A DNA stretch of 51,063 nt from NCBI RefSeq assembly GCF_004762095.1, contig NZ_SIJH01000019.1:1-51063 (forward strand), given 5' to 3'. This DNA comes from Tabrizicola caldifontis (GTDB taxonomy: Bacteria; Pseudomonadota; Alphaproteobacteria; Rhodobacterales; Rhodobacteraceae). A model generated the notes under the pieces. That model searched no databases. It worked only from the letters and a program-made list of their open reading frames with translations, and was not told where the DNA came from. The position numbers and the translations under genes are program-made. Each line of letters starts with the position of its first letter. Within the stretch, counting starts at the first letter, position 1. Shown here one piece after another: positions 41,494 to 50,935 of this stretch.

Positions 41494-42591
41494 ATGGGTT
41501 TCAAGATGGGCATCGTCGGGCTGCCGAACGTGGGCAAGTCCACGCTCTTCAACGCGCTGACCCGCACGGCGGCAGCGCAGGCGGCGAACTTTCCCTTCTG
41601 CACGATCGAACCCAACGTGGGCGAGGTGGCCGTCCCCGATGCCCGGCTGGAGAAACTTGCCGCGATTGCCGGGTCGAAGCAGATCATCCCGGCGCGGATG
41701 ACCTTCGTGGATATCGCGGGTCTCGTGCGCGGCGCTTCGAAAGGCGAAGGGCTGGGCAACCAGTTTCTGGCCAACATCCGCGAATGCGATGCCATCGCCC
41801 ATGTGCTGCGCTGCTTCGAGGACAGTGACATCACCCATGTCGAGGGCCGGATCGACCCGGTCGCTGACGCCGAAACCATCGAGACCGAGCTCATGCTGGC
41901 AGACCTCGAGTCGATCGAACGCCGCCGGGCGAACCTGGCGCGCAAGCTGAAGGGCGGCGACAAGGAGGCGGCCGACCAGGACCGGCTTCTGGCCCAGGCC
42001 CAGCAGGCGCTGGAGGCCGGCCGGCCGGCCCGCACGGTCAAGGTTGCCGAGGATGACCGCAAGGCCTGGCGCATGCTCCAGCTTCTGACTGCCAAGCCCG
42101 TGCTTTACGTCTGCAACGTCGAGGAAGCCAGCGCCGCCACCGGCAACGCGCAGTCGGCCCGCGTGGCAGAAATGGCGGCAAGACAGGGCGCCGGAACGGT
42201 GGTGATCTCGGCCCGGATCGAAGAGGAACTTGCCCAGTTGCCGGAAGACGAGGCCGCGCTGTTCCTGCAGGAGATGGGTCTCGCCGAGCCCGGCCTCGAC
42301 CGGCTGATCCGTGCGGGTTACGCGCTGCTCGGCCTGCAGACCTATTTCACCGTCGGCCCGAAGGAGGCGCGCGCCTGGACGATCCCCAAGGGGACGCTTG
42401 CCCCGCAGGCGGCCGGCGTGATCCACGGCGACTTCGAAAAGGGCTTCATACGCGCCGAGACCATCGCCTACGACGACTACATCGCCGGAAATGGCGAGGC
42501 AGGCGCCAAGGAAGCCGGCAAGTTCCGCGTGGAAGGCAAAACCTACGAGGTCCAGGACGGCGATGTCCTGCACTTCCTGTTCAACGGCTGA
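41494..42591 (+). CDS. ychF: Redox-regulated ATPase YchF
   Basis: The 365-residue Obg-related ATPase has Walker [20 protein letters not shown], switch [38 protein letters not shown] and the adenine-specifying NVEE in [13 protein letters not shown]-terminal TGS domain runs through [20 protein letters not shown]. The start MGFKMGIVG at 41494 gives the family length; two other ATGs lie just upstream at 41482 and 41491, all near the same GGAGGG. It acts on ribosome-linked and oxidative-stress functions. Confidence 0.96.
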   Translation: MGFKMGIVGLPNVGKSTLFNALTRTAAAQAANFPFCTIEPNVGEVAVPDARLEKLAAIAGSKQIIPARMTFVDIAGLVRGASKGEGLGNQFLANIRECDAIAHVLRCFEDSDITHVEGRIDPVADAETIETELMLADLESIERRRANLARKLKGGDKEAADQDRLLAQAQQALEAGRPARTVKVAEDDRKAWRMLQLLTAKPVLYVCNVEEASAATGNAQSARVAEMAARQGAGTVVISARIEEELAQLPEDEAALFLQEMGLAEPGLDRLIRAGYALLGLQTYFTVGPKEARAWTIPKGTLAPQAAGVIHGDFEKGFIRAETIAYDDYIAGNGEAGAKEAGKFRVEGKTYEVQDGDVLHFLFNG

Positions 42592-42607
42592 TCCACAAAC
42601 CTGACGT

Positions 42608-42621
42608 CTGCCCATGGGCAG
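42608..42621. terminator. Perfect 14-base palindrome after ychF
   Basis: CTGCCCATGGGCAG begins 17 bases after the ychF stop and could fold with a four-base loop. No T-tract follows. It is a modest terminator candidate. Confidence 0.35.
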
Positions 42622-43157
42622 GATCTGACAGGCGATCCGGGCCGCAGATATGCCGACGTTCCAAGGGATGGCTTTCCCGCAGCCGGATTTGCGGTCTGGG
42701 ACAACCTTTCCCTTGCCGACAGGATGATCGGCTCTTTGTTTGAAATGCGGATCAGCCGCAGGCAGCGGCCTGCAAAGGCGGTGGGCCTGCCGGGCGCCGC
42801 GACTTTTCTGCGCACCCGTACATGGAAGCGCATCACATGCGGCGGGACAGGCGGACCTAAAGGCGCCTTATTCCTGTTTCTTCCGAATGCCGATGACCCG
42901 ACCCTCGGCGCACCGGCCACGCTTTACCACCTGGGCCATCGGTTGGGTTTGCGTCCCTGTGGAACCGGATCGGGCGTAGGGGCAATGTCAGCCAGAACCT
43001 GCCTGAGAAGATCAGTCGCGATCCTGGCCTGATCCAATCAGATCATGAAAGGTGCTACCGCATCTCTTGCCTGGCAGGCCCACAATTGTCCCCGCCATCC
43101 CCTTTTCCCGTGCCTTTCCCCTTGCCCCCGCCGCACCGCCCCGATAAACGGGCAGGC
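42622..43157. other. Intergenic stretch before tRNA-Ser with no supported gene
   Basis: This stretch of about 535 bases holds several open frames (for example 42724-43032 on the plus strand) but none looks like a known protein or has a good ribosome site. TTGCCC at 43122-43127 and GATAAA at 43143-43148, 15 bases apart and ending 10 bases before the tRNA, may be the tRNA-Ser promoter. Confidence 0.4.
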
Positions 43158-43248
43158 GGAGACGTGGCCGAGTGGTCGAAGGCACACCCCTGCTAAGGGT
43201 GCAGACCTCTAAAGGGTCTCGAGGGTTCGAATCCCTTCGTCTCCGCCA
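43158..43248 (+). tRNA. tRNA-Ser (anticodon GCT)
   Basis: The 91-base tRNA has acceptor GGAGACG paired with CGTCTCC, anticodon stem CACCC/GGGTG around the loop CTGCTAA (GCT), a long class II variable arm (AGACC...GGTCT) and an encoded CCA. Its 3' end faces the IS5 remnant and secretion cassette, a common place for island insertion. No second copy of its 3' end was found in the window. Confidence 0.96.
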
Positions 43249-43311
43249 TATCTGATTGATTTAGCGGAATTTTCCCAAAGATGAGTGGCTCGGCTACAAC
43301 CTCATCGATCT

Positions 43312-43747
43312 TCAAAGCCAGAACTGGACGGTTGCGGCCAGGGCGACGGCGGAGAGGAAGGCCTTCGGGCATCTGTCGTAGCTGGCATCTGGCGCAGTCG
43401 TTCAGCCGGCCGAACATGATCTCGATGCGTTTGCGGCGTTTGTAGCGGCGCCTGTCGTAGCGGATGACCCTTCCGCATGACTTCCGACCGCGGATGCAGG
43501 GGCGTATCCCTTTGTCTTTCAAGGCATCCCGGAACCAGTCGACATTGTACCCCCTATCGGCGATAAGCCATTCCGTGGCCGGCAAACTGCCCATTAGGGC
43601 TGCGGTGCCGGTGTAGTCGCTGACCTGGCCTGCCATCATGAAGAGCCGCAGCCAGCGGTCCTTGGCATCGGTCACGGCGTGCAACTTCGTGTTCAGCCCG
43701 CCCTTCGTGCGCCCGATCACCCCAATCAATTCGGGAGACTGCATCAC
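43312..43747 (-). pseudogene. IS5-family transposase fragment, frameshifted
   Basis: The segment IGRTKGGLNTKLHAVTDAKD, then WLIADRGYNVDWFRDALKDK and KRRKRIEIMFGRLND, is the DDE half of an IS5 (IS427-like) transposase. After GRLND the frame is lost and resumes in another frame as YDRCPKAFLSAVALAATVQF plus WL and a stop at 43312-43314. The shift near 43390-43400 disrupts the region before the final conserved helix. The N-terminal half is absent. The apparent continuation of the first frame into the tRNA-Ser gene (to 43193) is an artefact. Confidence 0.75.
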
Positions 43748-43789
43748 GCAGACCGGGCGTCATCAAGCCAGGTAATGGGTTCTGACCCT
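43312..43789 (-). mobile_element. IS5-family element remnant (copy A), deleted and frameshifted
   Basis: The minus strand begins at 43789 with GGGTCAGAACCCATT, nearly the same as the end of the second IS at 50938 onward. It then runs after some 40 bases directly into the second half of an IS5-type transposase. The first open reading frame is missing, as is a recognisable opposite terminal repeat near tRNA-Ser. The element is dead. It abuts the last codon of the secretion adaptor. Confidence 0.7.
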
Positions 43790-45287
43790 AGCGTTCCAGA
43801 AAGCTGCGCCGCCGGCTTTCGAGGATGGGGGCAAGGAAATACTCCATCGCGCTGCGCTCCCCATCGAGGAGCATGACCTCGGCCGGCATCCCGGGCACCA
43901 GCTGGACATGCGAGAGCCCCTCGATATCCTGCGGGTCGACCTCGATCTGGGCCAGGAAGTAGGCGGCGCCACTGCGCTCGTCCACGAAGGCATCGGCCGA
44001 GATCGACTGAAGGCGGCCATGGATCTGCGGCATGTTCCGCTGATTGTAGGCCGACAGGATCACCCGTGCAGACATGCCCGGCGTGATCCGGTCGATGTCA
44101 TGCGGCTGCACGCGGGCGCTGATCATCAGATGGGCCTCGTCCGGGACGATGTCGGCGATGGGCTCGCCGGGCCGGATGACCCCACCCCCGGTCGTGGCGC
44201 GCAGGTTCATTACCCGGCCGGCAATGGGCGCGCGGATCACCGTCCGCTCCAGCATGTTCTCGCGCGAGGGCATCTGGCCGCGAAGTTCGGCAAGGACACG
44301 CCGGATCTCTGCAAGTTGTCCCGCGATCGCCTCGCGGCGCTCCTCGTCAACGGCCAGAAGCTGGAGCCGGGTCTCGCCCATGGCCTCGGCGTTCTGGGCG
44401 ATGCGCGCACGGTTCATCGCGATCGAGGCCGCAACCTCTGCACGCGTGCGCTGAAGGGCAAGGATGCGCGGCTTGCGCTCGAGTCCCTGGGCCAGCAGGT
44501 CGTCGGCTGCGGTGATCTCCTCGTCGATCAGGGCAAGTTGCTCCTCCTCGGCTGCGATCACCTGATCAAGGCCCGCATTCTGTTCGCCGAGTTGCAGAAT
44601 GCGGGCCTCGAGAATCGAGATGCGGCTGGCCAGCGTGGCGCGCCGGCTAGCTAGAAGCTGCCGCTGGCCCTCGATGACCTGCCGCATGGCTGGGCTGTCG
44701 TCGGCAAGCAGAACGTCGGGAAAAACGATCTCGGGCGCATCCGTGCGCTCGGCCTCAAGCCGGGCCTCGGTGGCGAGGACGTGAAGATATCGCTCGCGGA
44801 TCTCGGCATCGAGCGAGCGCGCGGCGGTGTCGTCGAGGGTAATCAGCGGATCCCCGGCGGAGACGGGGTCGCCCTCGCGGACATGGATCGCGCGGATGAT
44901 GCCACCCTCGAGGTGCTGGACGGTCCTGCGGTATCCGTCAGGGCTGATCACGCCGGGAGCGAGGGCCGCGCTCGCGAGGGGCGCATAGATGGACCAGGCG
45001 CCGAACACGAACACGAACACCGCCGCCGCCACCAGACCAAGCCTCTTGGCCCCGCGCGTCAGCGCAGCGAGGTCGCCATTGGCACCGGCACCGAGCGACC
45101 TGCGGCTGCGTCGGCCACGGATCCAGACTGCTGTCAAAAGCGCGACCAAGAAGGCGAGCGAGACCAGGAGTCCTGCGGCCTGCTTGCCCGCATCGATCCC
45201 GGCGAGGCCCGGGAACTGGCCAGCGATATCCATGAACCAGTCCTGCGCCGCATCCCACAGACCCGCCAGAGTGATGGAGCCGGTCAT
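43788..45287 (-). CDS. HlyD family type I secretion periplasmic adaptor
   Basis: The 499-residue membrane-fusion protein links the inner-membrane ABC exporter to an outer-membrane channel. Unusually it has two N-terminal hydrophobic segments (AGLLVSLAFLVALLTAV near residue 37 and LVAAAVFVFVFGAWSIYAPL near residue 86). Then come the lipoyl-like half-motifs VQHLEGGIIRAIHVREGDPV and ERTVIRAPIAGRVMNLRATT around a long coiled coil (residues about 190-330). It ends YFLAPILESRRRSFLER. The stop TAG uses a G from the IS end, so the natural last residues may be altered. GGAGA precedes the ATG; the exporter stop is four bases upstream. Confidence 0.88.
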   Translation of the reverse strand: MTGSITLAGLWDAAQDWFMDIAGQFPGLAGIDAGKQAAGLLVSLAFLVALLTAVWIRGRRSRRSLGAGANGDLAALTRGAKRLGLVAAAVFVFVFGAWSIYAPLASAALAPGVISPDGYRRTVQHLEGGIIRAIHVREGDPVSAGDPLITLDDTAARSLDAEIRERYLHVLATEARLEAERTDAPEIVFPDVLLADDSPAMRQVIEGQRQLLASRRATLASRISILEARILQLGEQNAGLDQVIAAEEEQLALIDEEITAADDLLAQGLERKPRILALQRTRAEVAASIAMNRARIAQNAEAMGETRLQLLAVDEERREAIAGQLAEIRRVLAELRGQMPSRENMLERTVIRAPIAGRVMNLRATTGGGVIRPGEPIADIVPDEAHLMISARVQPHDIDRITPGMSARVILSAYNQRNMPQIHGRLQSISADAFVDERSGAAYFLAQIEVDPQDIEGLSHVQLVPGMPAEVMLLDGERSAMEYFLAPILESRRRSFLER

Positions 45288-45291
45288 GGCG

Positions 45292-47049
45292 TCATTCTCC
45301 TGCCGTCACGTTTTCTGGTAGCCCCGCATCAGGCTGCACTGCGGCGCTGCCGGCCCGCCGCACCGCCATGGTGGGGACGTGCCGCACCGGCTGGAGGAGC
45401 TGGTCGCGCGGTCCGAAGCCGGCAACCGTGCCGTCGTGCATTGCAAGGATCATGTCGGCGCATTTCAGCACCGATGCCTGGTGCGTCACGATCAGGACAG
45501 TCGTGCCGGACCGCTTCAGCGCGGCCAGGGTCTCGATCAGTGCGCGGTCGCCCACCTGGTCGAGGTTGGAGTTGGGCTCGTCTAGCACGACGAAGGCCGG
45601 ATCGCCATAGATCGCACGCGCCAGCGCCAGCCGCTGCCGCTGGCCCAGAGAAATGCGGTGCGAGTGCAGCGAAATCTCGGTCTCATAGCCGTTGGGCAGC
45701 GCAAGGATCAGCTCGTGCACCCCGGCGATCTTGGCGGCACGCACCACGGCGTTGCTGTCGATCTCACGGAAGCGGGCAATGTTCTGCGCCACTGTTCCGG
45801 GCAGGAGTTCGACCTGCTGCGGCAGATAGCCGATATGGGGGCCAAGATCCTCGGGGCTCCAGTCGAACACGTCTGCCCCGTCTAGCCGGACATGCCCCCG
45901 CGTCGGTCGCCAGGCGCCTACGGCAAGACGGCAGAGTGTGGATTTGCCCGATCCCGAAGGGCCCAGGACGGCGCAGTTCTGGCCGGGCTCAAGCGCGAAG
46001 CTGATCCCGTGCAGGACCGGCACGCTCGAGCCTGGTGGCGCATATATGACATTTTCGAACGACAGCCGGCCCTGCGGCCGGGGCAGCATGACCCGCGGCG
46101 CATCAGAGCGCGCGGCCTCGGCAAAGAGGTCGGTCAGGTTTGCCCGCGCCGCCCGCGCTGCCACGAAGGCCCGCCAGGCACCCGTCGCGCGCTCGATGGG
46201 CGCCAGCGCACGCCCCATCACGATCGAGGCCGCGATCATCGCTCCGGCCGTGGTCTGGCCATTGAGCACCAGGTAGGCCCCGGCAGCCAGGATGCCGATC
46301 TGCAGGCCCTGGCGCAGGCTTCGTGCGATGGAGAGGATCGTTGTCGTGCGATCGCTGAGCGTCTGCTGCTCGGCGTTGAGGGTGCTCTGGGCCCGGCCCC
46401 AGGTGCCAAAGACGCCCTGCGCCATGCCGAGGGGGCCTATGGTCTCGCCGGCATCGACAAAGCGGTTGGCGTTGTCCTGCTGGGCCTTGGCCATCTGCGC
46501 CAGCTGCATCTGGCGGTTTCGCGTGAGCGCATCGTTTGCCAGCGCAAGCCCGAGAAGCGCCAGCGCCCCCACCGTCGCGAAGACACCCAGCGCCGGATGC
46601 AAGAGCCAGATGAACGCAAGGAACACCACGCTCCACGGTGCGTCGAGGAAGGCCAGCACCGCATCACCCGCATAGAAGCGGCGCAGGTCGCCCACATCGC
46701 GCGTGCCGGCGCGGCCGCTCCTGCCGGCCAGCCTGGATTCCATCGCCTGCTGCAGCATCGGCGCGCTGAGCTGGTCATCCAGCCAGCTTGCGGTGCGCGC
46801 AAGCGTCTTGCGCCGGGCGTGTTCCAGTACGCCGTAGATCACGATGGCAAAGACGGCAATCAGCGTGAGCCAGATCAACGTGTCGAGTGAGCCGCTGGAA
46901 AGCACGCGATCATAGACCTGCAGCATGTATATGTTCGTCACGAGCAGAAGCAGGTTCAGAAGGCAGCTGAGAAGGACAAGAACGGGAAACTGGCGCCTGA
47001 CGGCACGCAAGGCGAGGGTAAGACGGTCTGCTCCGGGCGTTGGTGTCAT
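45292..47049 (-). CDS. Type I secretion ABC exporter (PrtD/HlyB-like permease-ATPase)
   Basis: The 585-residue half-transporter has an N-terminal membrane domain (LVLLSCLLNLLLLVTNIYML, residues about 23-42, and IWLTLIAVFAIVIYGVLEHA) with five or so helices. Its ATPase domain has Walker A LGPSGSGKSTLCRLAV, Walker B FVVLDEPNSNLDQVG and an H-loop in LIVTHQASVLKCAD. The signature reads ISLGQRQRLALARAIYG, where LSGGQ is usual, so the second glycine position is leucine. It lacks a peptidase domain, as in PrtD. It would export the large repeat protein encoded 70 bases upstream. Confidence 0.9.
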   Translation of the reverse strand: MTPTPGADRLTLALRAVRRQFPVLVLLSCLLNLLLLVTNIYMLQVYDRVLSSGSLDTLIWLTLIAVFAIVIYGVLEHARRKTLARTASWLDDQLSAPMLQQAMESRLAGRSGRAGTRDVGDLRRFYAGDAVLAFLDAPWSVVFLAFIWLLHPALGVFATVGALALLGLALANDALTRNRQMQLAQMAKAQQDNANRFVDAGETIGPLGMAQGVFGTWGRAQSTLNAEQQTLSDRTTTILSIARSLRQGLQIGILAAGAYLVLNGQTTAGAMIAASIVMGRALAPIERATGAWRAFVAARAARANLTDLFAEAARSDAPRVMLPRPQGRLSFENVIYAPPGSSVPVLHGISFALEPGQNCAVLGPSGSGKSTLCRLAVGAWRPTRGHVRLDGADVFDWSPEDLGPHIGYLPQQVELLPGTVAQNIARFREIDSNAVVRAAKIAGVHELILALPNGYETEISLHSHRISLGQRQRLALARAIYGDPAFVVLDEPNSNLDQVGDRALIETLAALKRSGTTVLIVTHQASVLKCADMILAMHDGTVAGFGPRDQLLQPVRHVPTMAVRRAGSAAVQPDAGLPENVTAGE

Positions 47050-47119
47050 GGTGCAACTTCCACCGCTGGGGGAAGGGGGACAGGCCCGCCGTGGCGATGG
47101 CGGACCCGCATGATCGGCG

Positions 47120-50100
47120 TCAGGTCATCATTCCGTCAGCCGCGAGATCGATCGAGAAGGTGTCTGTGGCGAAGTCGTCGTCGCCGTCGAACAGCGTGGC
47201 GGTGAAGTCAAGCCGCAGCGGTTCGGGGTTCAGAGTTTCCTCGATGCTCCACTGGATCACCGGGATCTTGACGGTGCCCAGCCCCATGGTCAGCTGCACC
47301 GCATCGATCCGTTTGTCGCCGGCATCGATGTCGAAGTAGCTGCCGCCCTGCGCCGCCTTCGGCACCGTGGGATCGCCACGCAAGGCGGGCTTCACCATGT
47401 TGGCGGTGACAAGGACGTGATCCGTCACGGTGCCATCGGTGTGGAAGACCCGGAAGTACAGCTCCTCGGTCGCGGTGTTGTAACCCCCCACAGAGTTCGA
47501 GATGAAGACCCGGACGTTGTCGACCACCTCCTCCGGGTTGAACACGAAGCTCTCGTCGCCCGCCTGGATGCCGGCACGCGACCCGTCGAGGTTATTGTTG
47601 TTGATCCCGATTCCTGCGGTCGACACGTTCATCTGCGTCGAGGCGCTTATCAGGGTCGGGATCTGGTTGGTCGGGGTCAGGAAGCTCCGGATCTGCGCCT
47701 CGCTAAGGTCAGTCGCACCGGGAACGACAAGGTCGAGCAGGTCGTTCGGGGGCGTGTTGCCCATGATGCCCGAGGCAGATGCCGTGGCGACAACCCCGAA
47801 GAACACGACATCATCGGCCCCGCTCTCGCTGCCGCCGAACATGAGCGTACGCACCGGGTTGGGACCGCTTGCCTTGAGCGTACCCTGAGAACTGTCCTTG
47901 AGCGTGGTCCCAGACGGCGGCGTGGTCACCACCAGGCTGTAGCTTTCGGGATCGTCGGGATCAAAGGTCAGCGTGAACTCGACCTTGTCGGGCTGGCCGT
48001 CGCCGTTGAAGTCGCCCGTAATCCAGCCGTCGAAGCTGCGGTCGCCGGTCCGGACGAGGCTGCTGTTGTCGCCGGTGGCGATGACCGTTCCGAACTGGCT
48101 GATCTCAAAGCTGTTGAGCGCCACGTTCAGCGACTTCAGGCCATCGTTCCCCGCATCAGGGGTCCAGCTTCCCTTGGCGCCCGTCATGTAGGTTCCACTC
48201 GCGTTCCCGACGGTGACCATCGGATTGTCATCCGCGAACGAGAAGTAGTCACCAACCGAGACAGTGTGCGTGGCGGTGTCGCCGTCGCCATCCTTGGCGG
48301 TTGCGGTCACCGAGATCACCACATCCGCCAGGGTAACCGTGTCGCTGGGATCGTTGGCGTTGGGATGCATGATTGCCCGCATCTGTTCCAGTTCGACCAC
48401 GCCCGTGCTGGCGTTGATCGAGATCTCGAACACCGTCGGTCCGCTCGCGGCGCTCGCAAGGCTGGTGCCGGCCTTGCCGGTGATCGTTGTCCCGTCAGAA
48501 GACATGAACAGGAACACTGGATTGCCGGTCGCGGTATCAAGAACCCCGCTGTTTGCGCTGGCCACCCCGATCGAAAGGGTATAGGTCAGCGCGTCTGTGG
48601 CCGCCGGCCCGTCGGCGCCATAGGAGACGTCGAACAGCGTCGCAAAGCTGGCCGAGGCCTTCGCGTTGAGAGCGGCATCGCTCGCCGTAAGAGACTGCGG
48701 ATCTGTGCCGGTCTCGATGGCGGGCGTGTCGTCGTTGACATGGACCGAGACGGAGGATTCCGCCCAGTCGCCGTCGCCGTCCGTCACCCGGTAGTTGATG
48801 GTGAAGGTGACGTTCTCCTCGCTGCTGCCAGGGGTCGGGTGGAACACCGGGGCGAGATGCGTCATGGTGTAGGCGCCCGTGGTCGGGGTGACCTCGACCT
48901 TCAGCACGGCAACCGGCGCACCGTTCTGCATCTGGCTGATGGTCAGGGTCGCGGCGTCGGGCGACAGCTCTTGGCTGAAGCCGCCCGTCACGGGCAGCGT
49001 CGCGAGTTGCAGAAGCACCGTGCCCGCCTCGTCGGCCCCGAAGCCGTGGGCCAGCGTGCCCGTGGCCGTGGCCGAGGTGCCCGCCACATCGTCCGCGCCG
49101 CCCGGGTTGGCCGCGGCGTTCGTCGTCTGTGCCGTCTCGTCGTCGAACTGCACGGCGCTGTTCGCCCCGGCCTCGGGCGCATCGTCCCTGAAGGTGAAGC
49201 GGTCGCCCACGTTCACGCTCTTCTCGACCCGGTCGCCGTCGCCGTCGGTCGCAATGGCGGTGATCGAGATGGCCTCGTCGGCCAGCGTCAGCGCCTCGTC
49301 GGGATCGGTGGCGTCGGGATGGGCGATGGCACGCTGCTGGTCGAGCGTGACCTTGCCATCGGCATCGACGCTGATGACGAAGACGACCGCGCCATCCTCG
49401 GCAGCAGCCTTGTCCGGTCCCGCGCGCCCGGTGACGGTCTTTCCGTCCGCCGACAGGAACAGGAACACCGGATTGCCGGTCGCGGTGTCCGTCAGCCCGC
49501 TGTCGGCGTCCTCCACCCCGATCGAAAGGACATAGCTCAGCCCGCCCCCGCTCGCAGCGCCATCAGCCCCAAAGCTGGCCGAAAAGAGCCCGGCAAAGCT
49601 GCCAGAGGCGTCCTCCGAAAGGTTCGTCTCGTCCACCGTCAGCGCTTCAGGCCGGGTGCCGAGCATGATCGAGGGCCCGTCATCATGGAAGATGATCTTC
49701 GAACCGATCTCCATGGTGGAACTTGCCGCCTCGGTCAGCGCGAAGCCGCCAAGGTCGAAGCCGATATTGCTGCCCGAGCCCTGCGCGGGCTGGTCGTTGC
49801 GGATCAGGACGCGGTTATGATCGGCATCCGTTGCATAGCGAATGATATCGCCCGTGAGTACGCCGGTAATGACAGCCGAGGTACCCGAAAGGTCGACGCT
49901 AACGCCCTGCGTCCCGACCACATTGGAACCACCGCGGATCACCTGGACGCCCGAGATGTTGATCGCAATGTCGCCAGACACCAGCGGATTGCCGTCGACG
50001 TAATTTACGCCGGGGGCATCTGCCGTGAAATAGGCCTCTACCCGCACGGTCGCGGTAGCGTTGTTCGGCTGCATCTGGGAGATGGTGAATTCGGCAGCCC

Positions 50101-50935
50101 GCACAAGAAGAGTGGCCGTGAACTGGATGTTGGCCTCGACGTTGGCCTCGGTCGAGCTCAGCGGCTGGCCGGGGTTGTTCCCTGCGCCAGGTCCGGCAAG
50201 GTAGTCTGGGTTCGCGCCCGTCACAAAGGTCAGGACCAGCGCCTCCTTCGCGTCGATCCGCTGGTTGTTGGTGCCGAGGGTCGTTGTGCCGCCGCCCTGG
50301 CTGCTGTTGACGGTGCTGCCGCTCGAGACGTTGGCGCCCGCGGACTGATTGGCGGGGTTTTCGCCCGTCACGAGAATTGCCTGCGACGAGGTTCCGAACA
50401 TCATGAAGAGATTCTGGCCAGACGGTGCGTTGGCGAAGGAGAAGTTCTGCGCTGCATTGGCGGTGACGTGGACGAGGTTCGACAGATCGACCGCATCGTC
50501 GGGATCCGCGGCATCGGGATGCTGGATCGCCTGGTACTGTACGGTCCACAACTTGGCACCGGTCGGCGGCATCCCCCCCGTGGGTTGAAGGTAGACAGCA
50601 AAGACGATGACGCCGCCCTGGGTCTTGCCAAAGACGATGTTGTCGTCCACCCCGTCGGTCCAAAGATAGATGGCGTCGCCGCTTGTCGTCTGCAGACCGC
50701 TATCGAGACCGGCCAGAGGTTTTCCATCCGCACCGGAAAGGGAGATGTTGCCCAGCGTGCCGGTGGCACCGAAGTTCACGACGTTTCCGTTGCTTCCGGC
50801 AGCCCCGATCGCGGTTGACGCGCCAAGGTCCGCCAGTCGAGACGAGAAGGCAAGAGGAATTGCCGGGAAAAGGACATCATCGTCCTGCAATCCCGCAGTC
50901 TCGTCGTGAATGATCGAGGTTCCGGTAAGCGTGAT
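47120..50935 (-). CDS. DUF5801/T1SS-143-repeat type I secreted protein, N-terminus removed by IS
   Basis: The frame is open for 1271 codons and ends TDTFSIDLAADGMMT, an acidic-hydrophobic tail like type I secretion signals. Internal domains repeat: a stretch of about 170 residues with TDTATGNPVFLFLSADGK, AISITAIATDGDGDRVEK and FTFRDDAPEAG recurs as LDTATGNPVFLFMSSDGT, VISVTATAKDGDGDTATH and YFSFADDNP. A more diverged copy starts TGTSIIHDETAGLQDDDVLF at the left edge. That edge lacks a normal start and reads into the IS5 end at 50936, with an in-frame TGA inside the IS. The only start-like codon nearby is TTG at 50890. No GGxGxD nonapeptides were seen. The full protein was probably a large surface adhesin. 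Confidence 0.8.
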   Translation of the reverse strand: MTLTGTSIIHDETAGLQDDDVLFPAIPLAFSSRLADLGASTAIGAAGSNGNVVNFGATGTLGNISLSGADGKPLAGLDSGLQTTSGDAIYLWTDGVDDNIVFGKTQGGVIVFAVYLQPTGGMPPTGAKLWTVQYQAIQHPDAADPDDAVDLSNLVHVTANAAQNFSFANAPSGQNLFMMFGTSSQAILVTGENPANQSAGANVSSGSTVNSSQGGGTTTLGTNNQRIDAKEALVLTFVTGANPDYLAGPGAGNNPGQPLSSTEANVEANIQFTATLLVRAAEFTISQMQPNNATATVRVEAYFTADAPGVNYVDGNPLVSGDIAINISGVQVIRGGSNVVGTQGVSVDLSGTSAVITGVLTGDIIRYATDADHNRVLIRNDQPAQGSGSNIGFDLGGFALTEAASSTMEIGSKIIFHDDGPSIMLGTRPEALTVDETNLSEDASGSFAGLFSASFGADGAASGGGLSYVLSIGVEDADSGLTDTATGNPVFLFLSADGKTVTGRAGPDKAAAEDGAVVFVISVDADGKVTLDQQRAIAHPDATDPDEALTLADEAISITAIATDGDGDRVEKSVNVGDRFTFRDDAPEAGANSAVQFDDETAQTTNAAANPGGADDVAGTSATATGTLAHGFGADEAGTVLLQLATLPVTGGFSQELSPDAATLTISQMQNGAPVAVLKVEVTPTTGAYTMTHLAPVFHPTPGSSEENVTFTINYRVTDGDGDWAESSVSVHVNDDTPAIETGTDPQSLTASDAALNAKASASFATLFDVSYGADGPAATDALTYTLSIGVASANSGVLDTATGNPVFLFMSSDGTTITGKAGTSLASAASGPTVFEISINASTGVVELEQMRAIMHPNANDPSDTVTLADVVISVTATAKDGDGDTATHTVSVGDYFSFADDNPMVTVGNASGTYMTGAKGSWTPDAGNDGLKSLNVALNSFEISQFGTVIATGDNSSLVRTGDRSFDGWITGDFNGDGQPDKVEFTLTFDPDDPESYSLVVTTPPSGTTLKDSSQGTLKASGPNPVRTLMFGGSESGADDVVFFGVVATASASGIMGNTPPNDLLDLVVPGATDLSEAQIRSFLTPTNQIPTLISASTQMNVSTAGIGINNNNLDGSRAGIQAGDESFVFNPEEVVDNVRVFISNSVGGYNTATEELYFRVFHTDGTVTDHVLVTANMVKPALRGDPTVPKAAQGGSYFDIDAGDKRIDAVQLTMGLGTVKIPVIQWSIEETLNPEPLRLDFTATLFDGDDDFATDTFSIDLAADGMMT
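48506..48535. repeat. 30-bp direct repeat, copy 1 of the repeat-protein gene
   Basis: This stretch, starting GAACAGGAACAC and ending GCCGGTCGCGGT, recurs at 49457-49486 with one mismatch (T for C at base 13). It encodes the TGNPVFLF core of the tandem domain, 951 bases apart, which is 317 codons. It could support in-frame recombination. Confidence 0.75.
49457..49486. repeat. 30-bp direct repeat, copy 2 of the repeat-protein gene
   Basis: Partner of the repeat at 48506-48535. Both are followed some 35 bases later by a further match containing ACCCCGATCGAAAGG. Confidence 0.75.

Noticed and set aside
42724-43032. 102-codon plus-strand frame between ychF and tRNA-Ser
   Set aside because: No ribosome site, no recognisable family, and overlapping frames on both strands are equally open.
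43158-43248. tRNA-Ser as an integration site with flanking att repeats
   Set aside because: I looked for a second copy of the tRNA 3' end across the cassette and found none, and no integrase gene is present in the window.
43193-43311. Extension of the IS5 transposase frame into tRNA-Ser
   Set aside because: It results from the frameshift; the true transposase ends at 43312 in another frame and the extension is tRNA sequence.
47417-50818. 1133-codon open frame on the plus strand
   Set aside because: It is exactly antisense to the repeat-protein gene and rich in Arg, Gly and His with no recognisable domain; GC-driven shadow frame.
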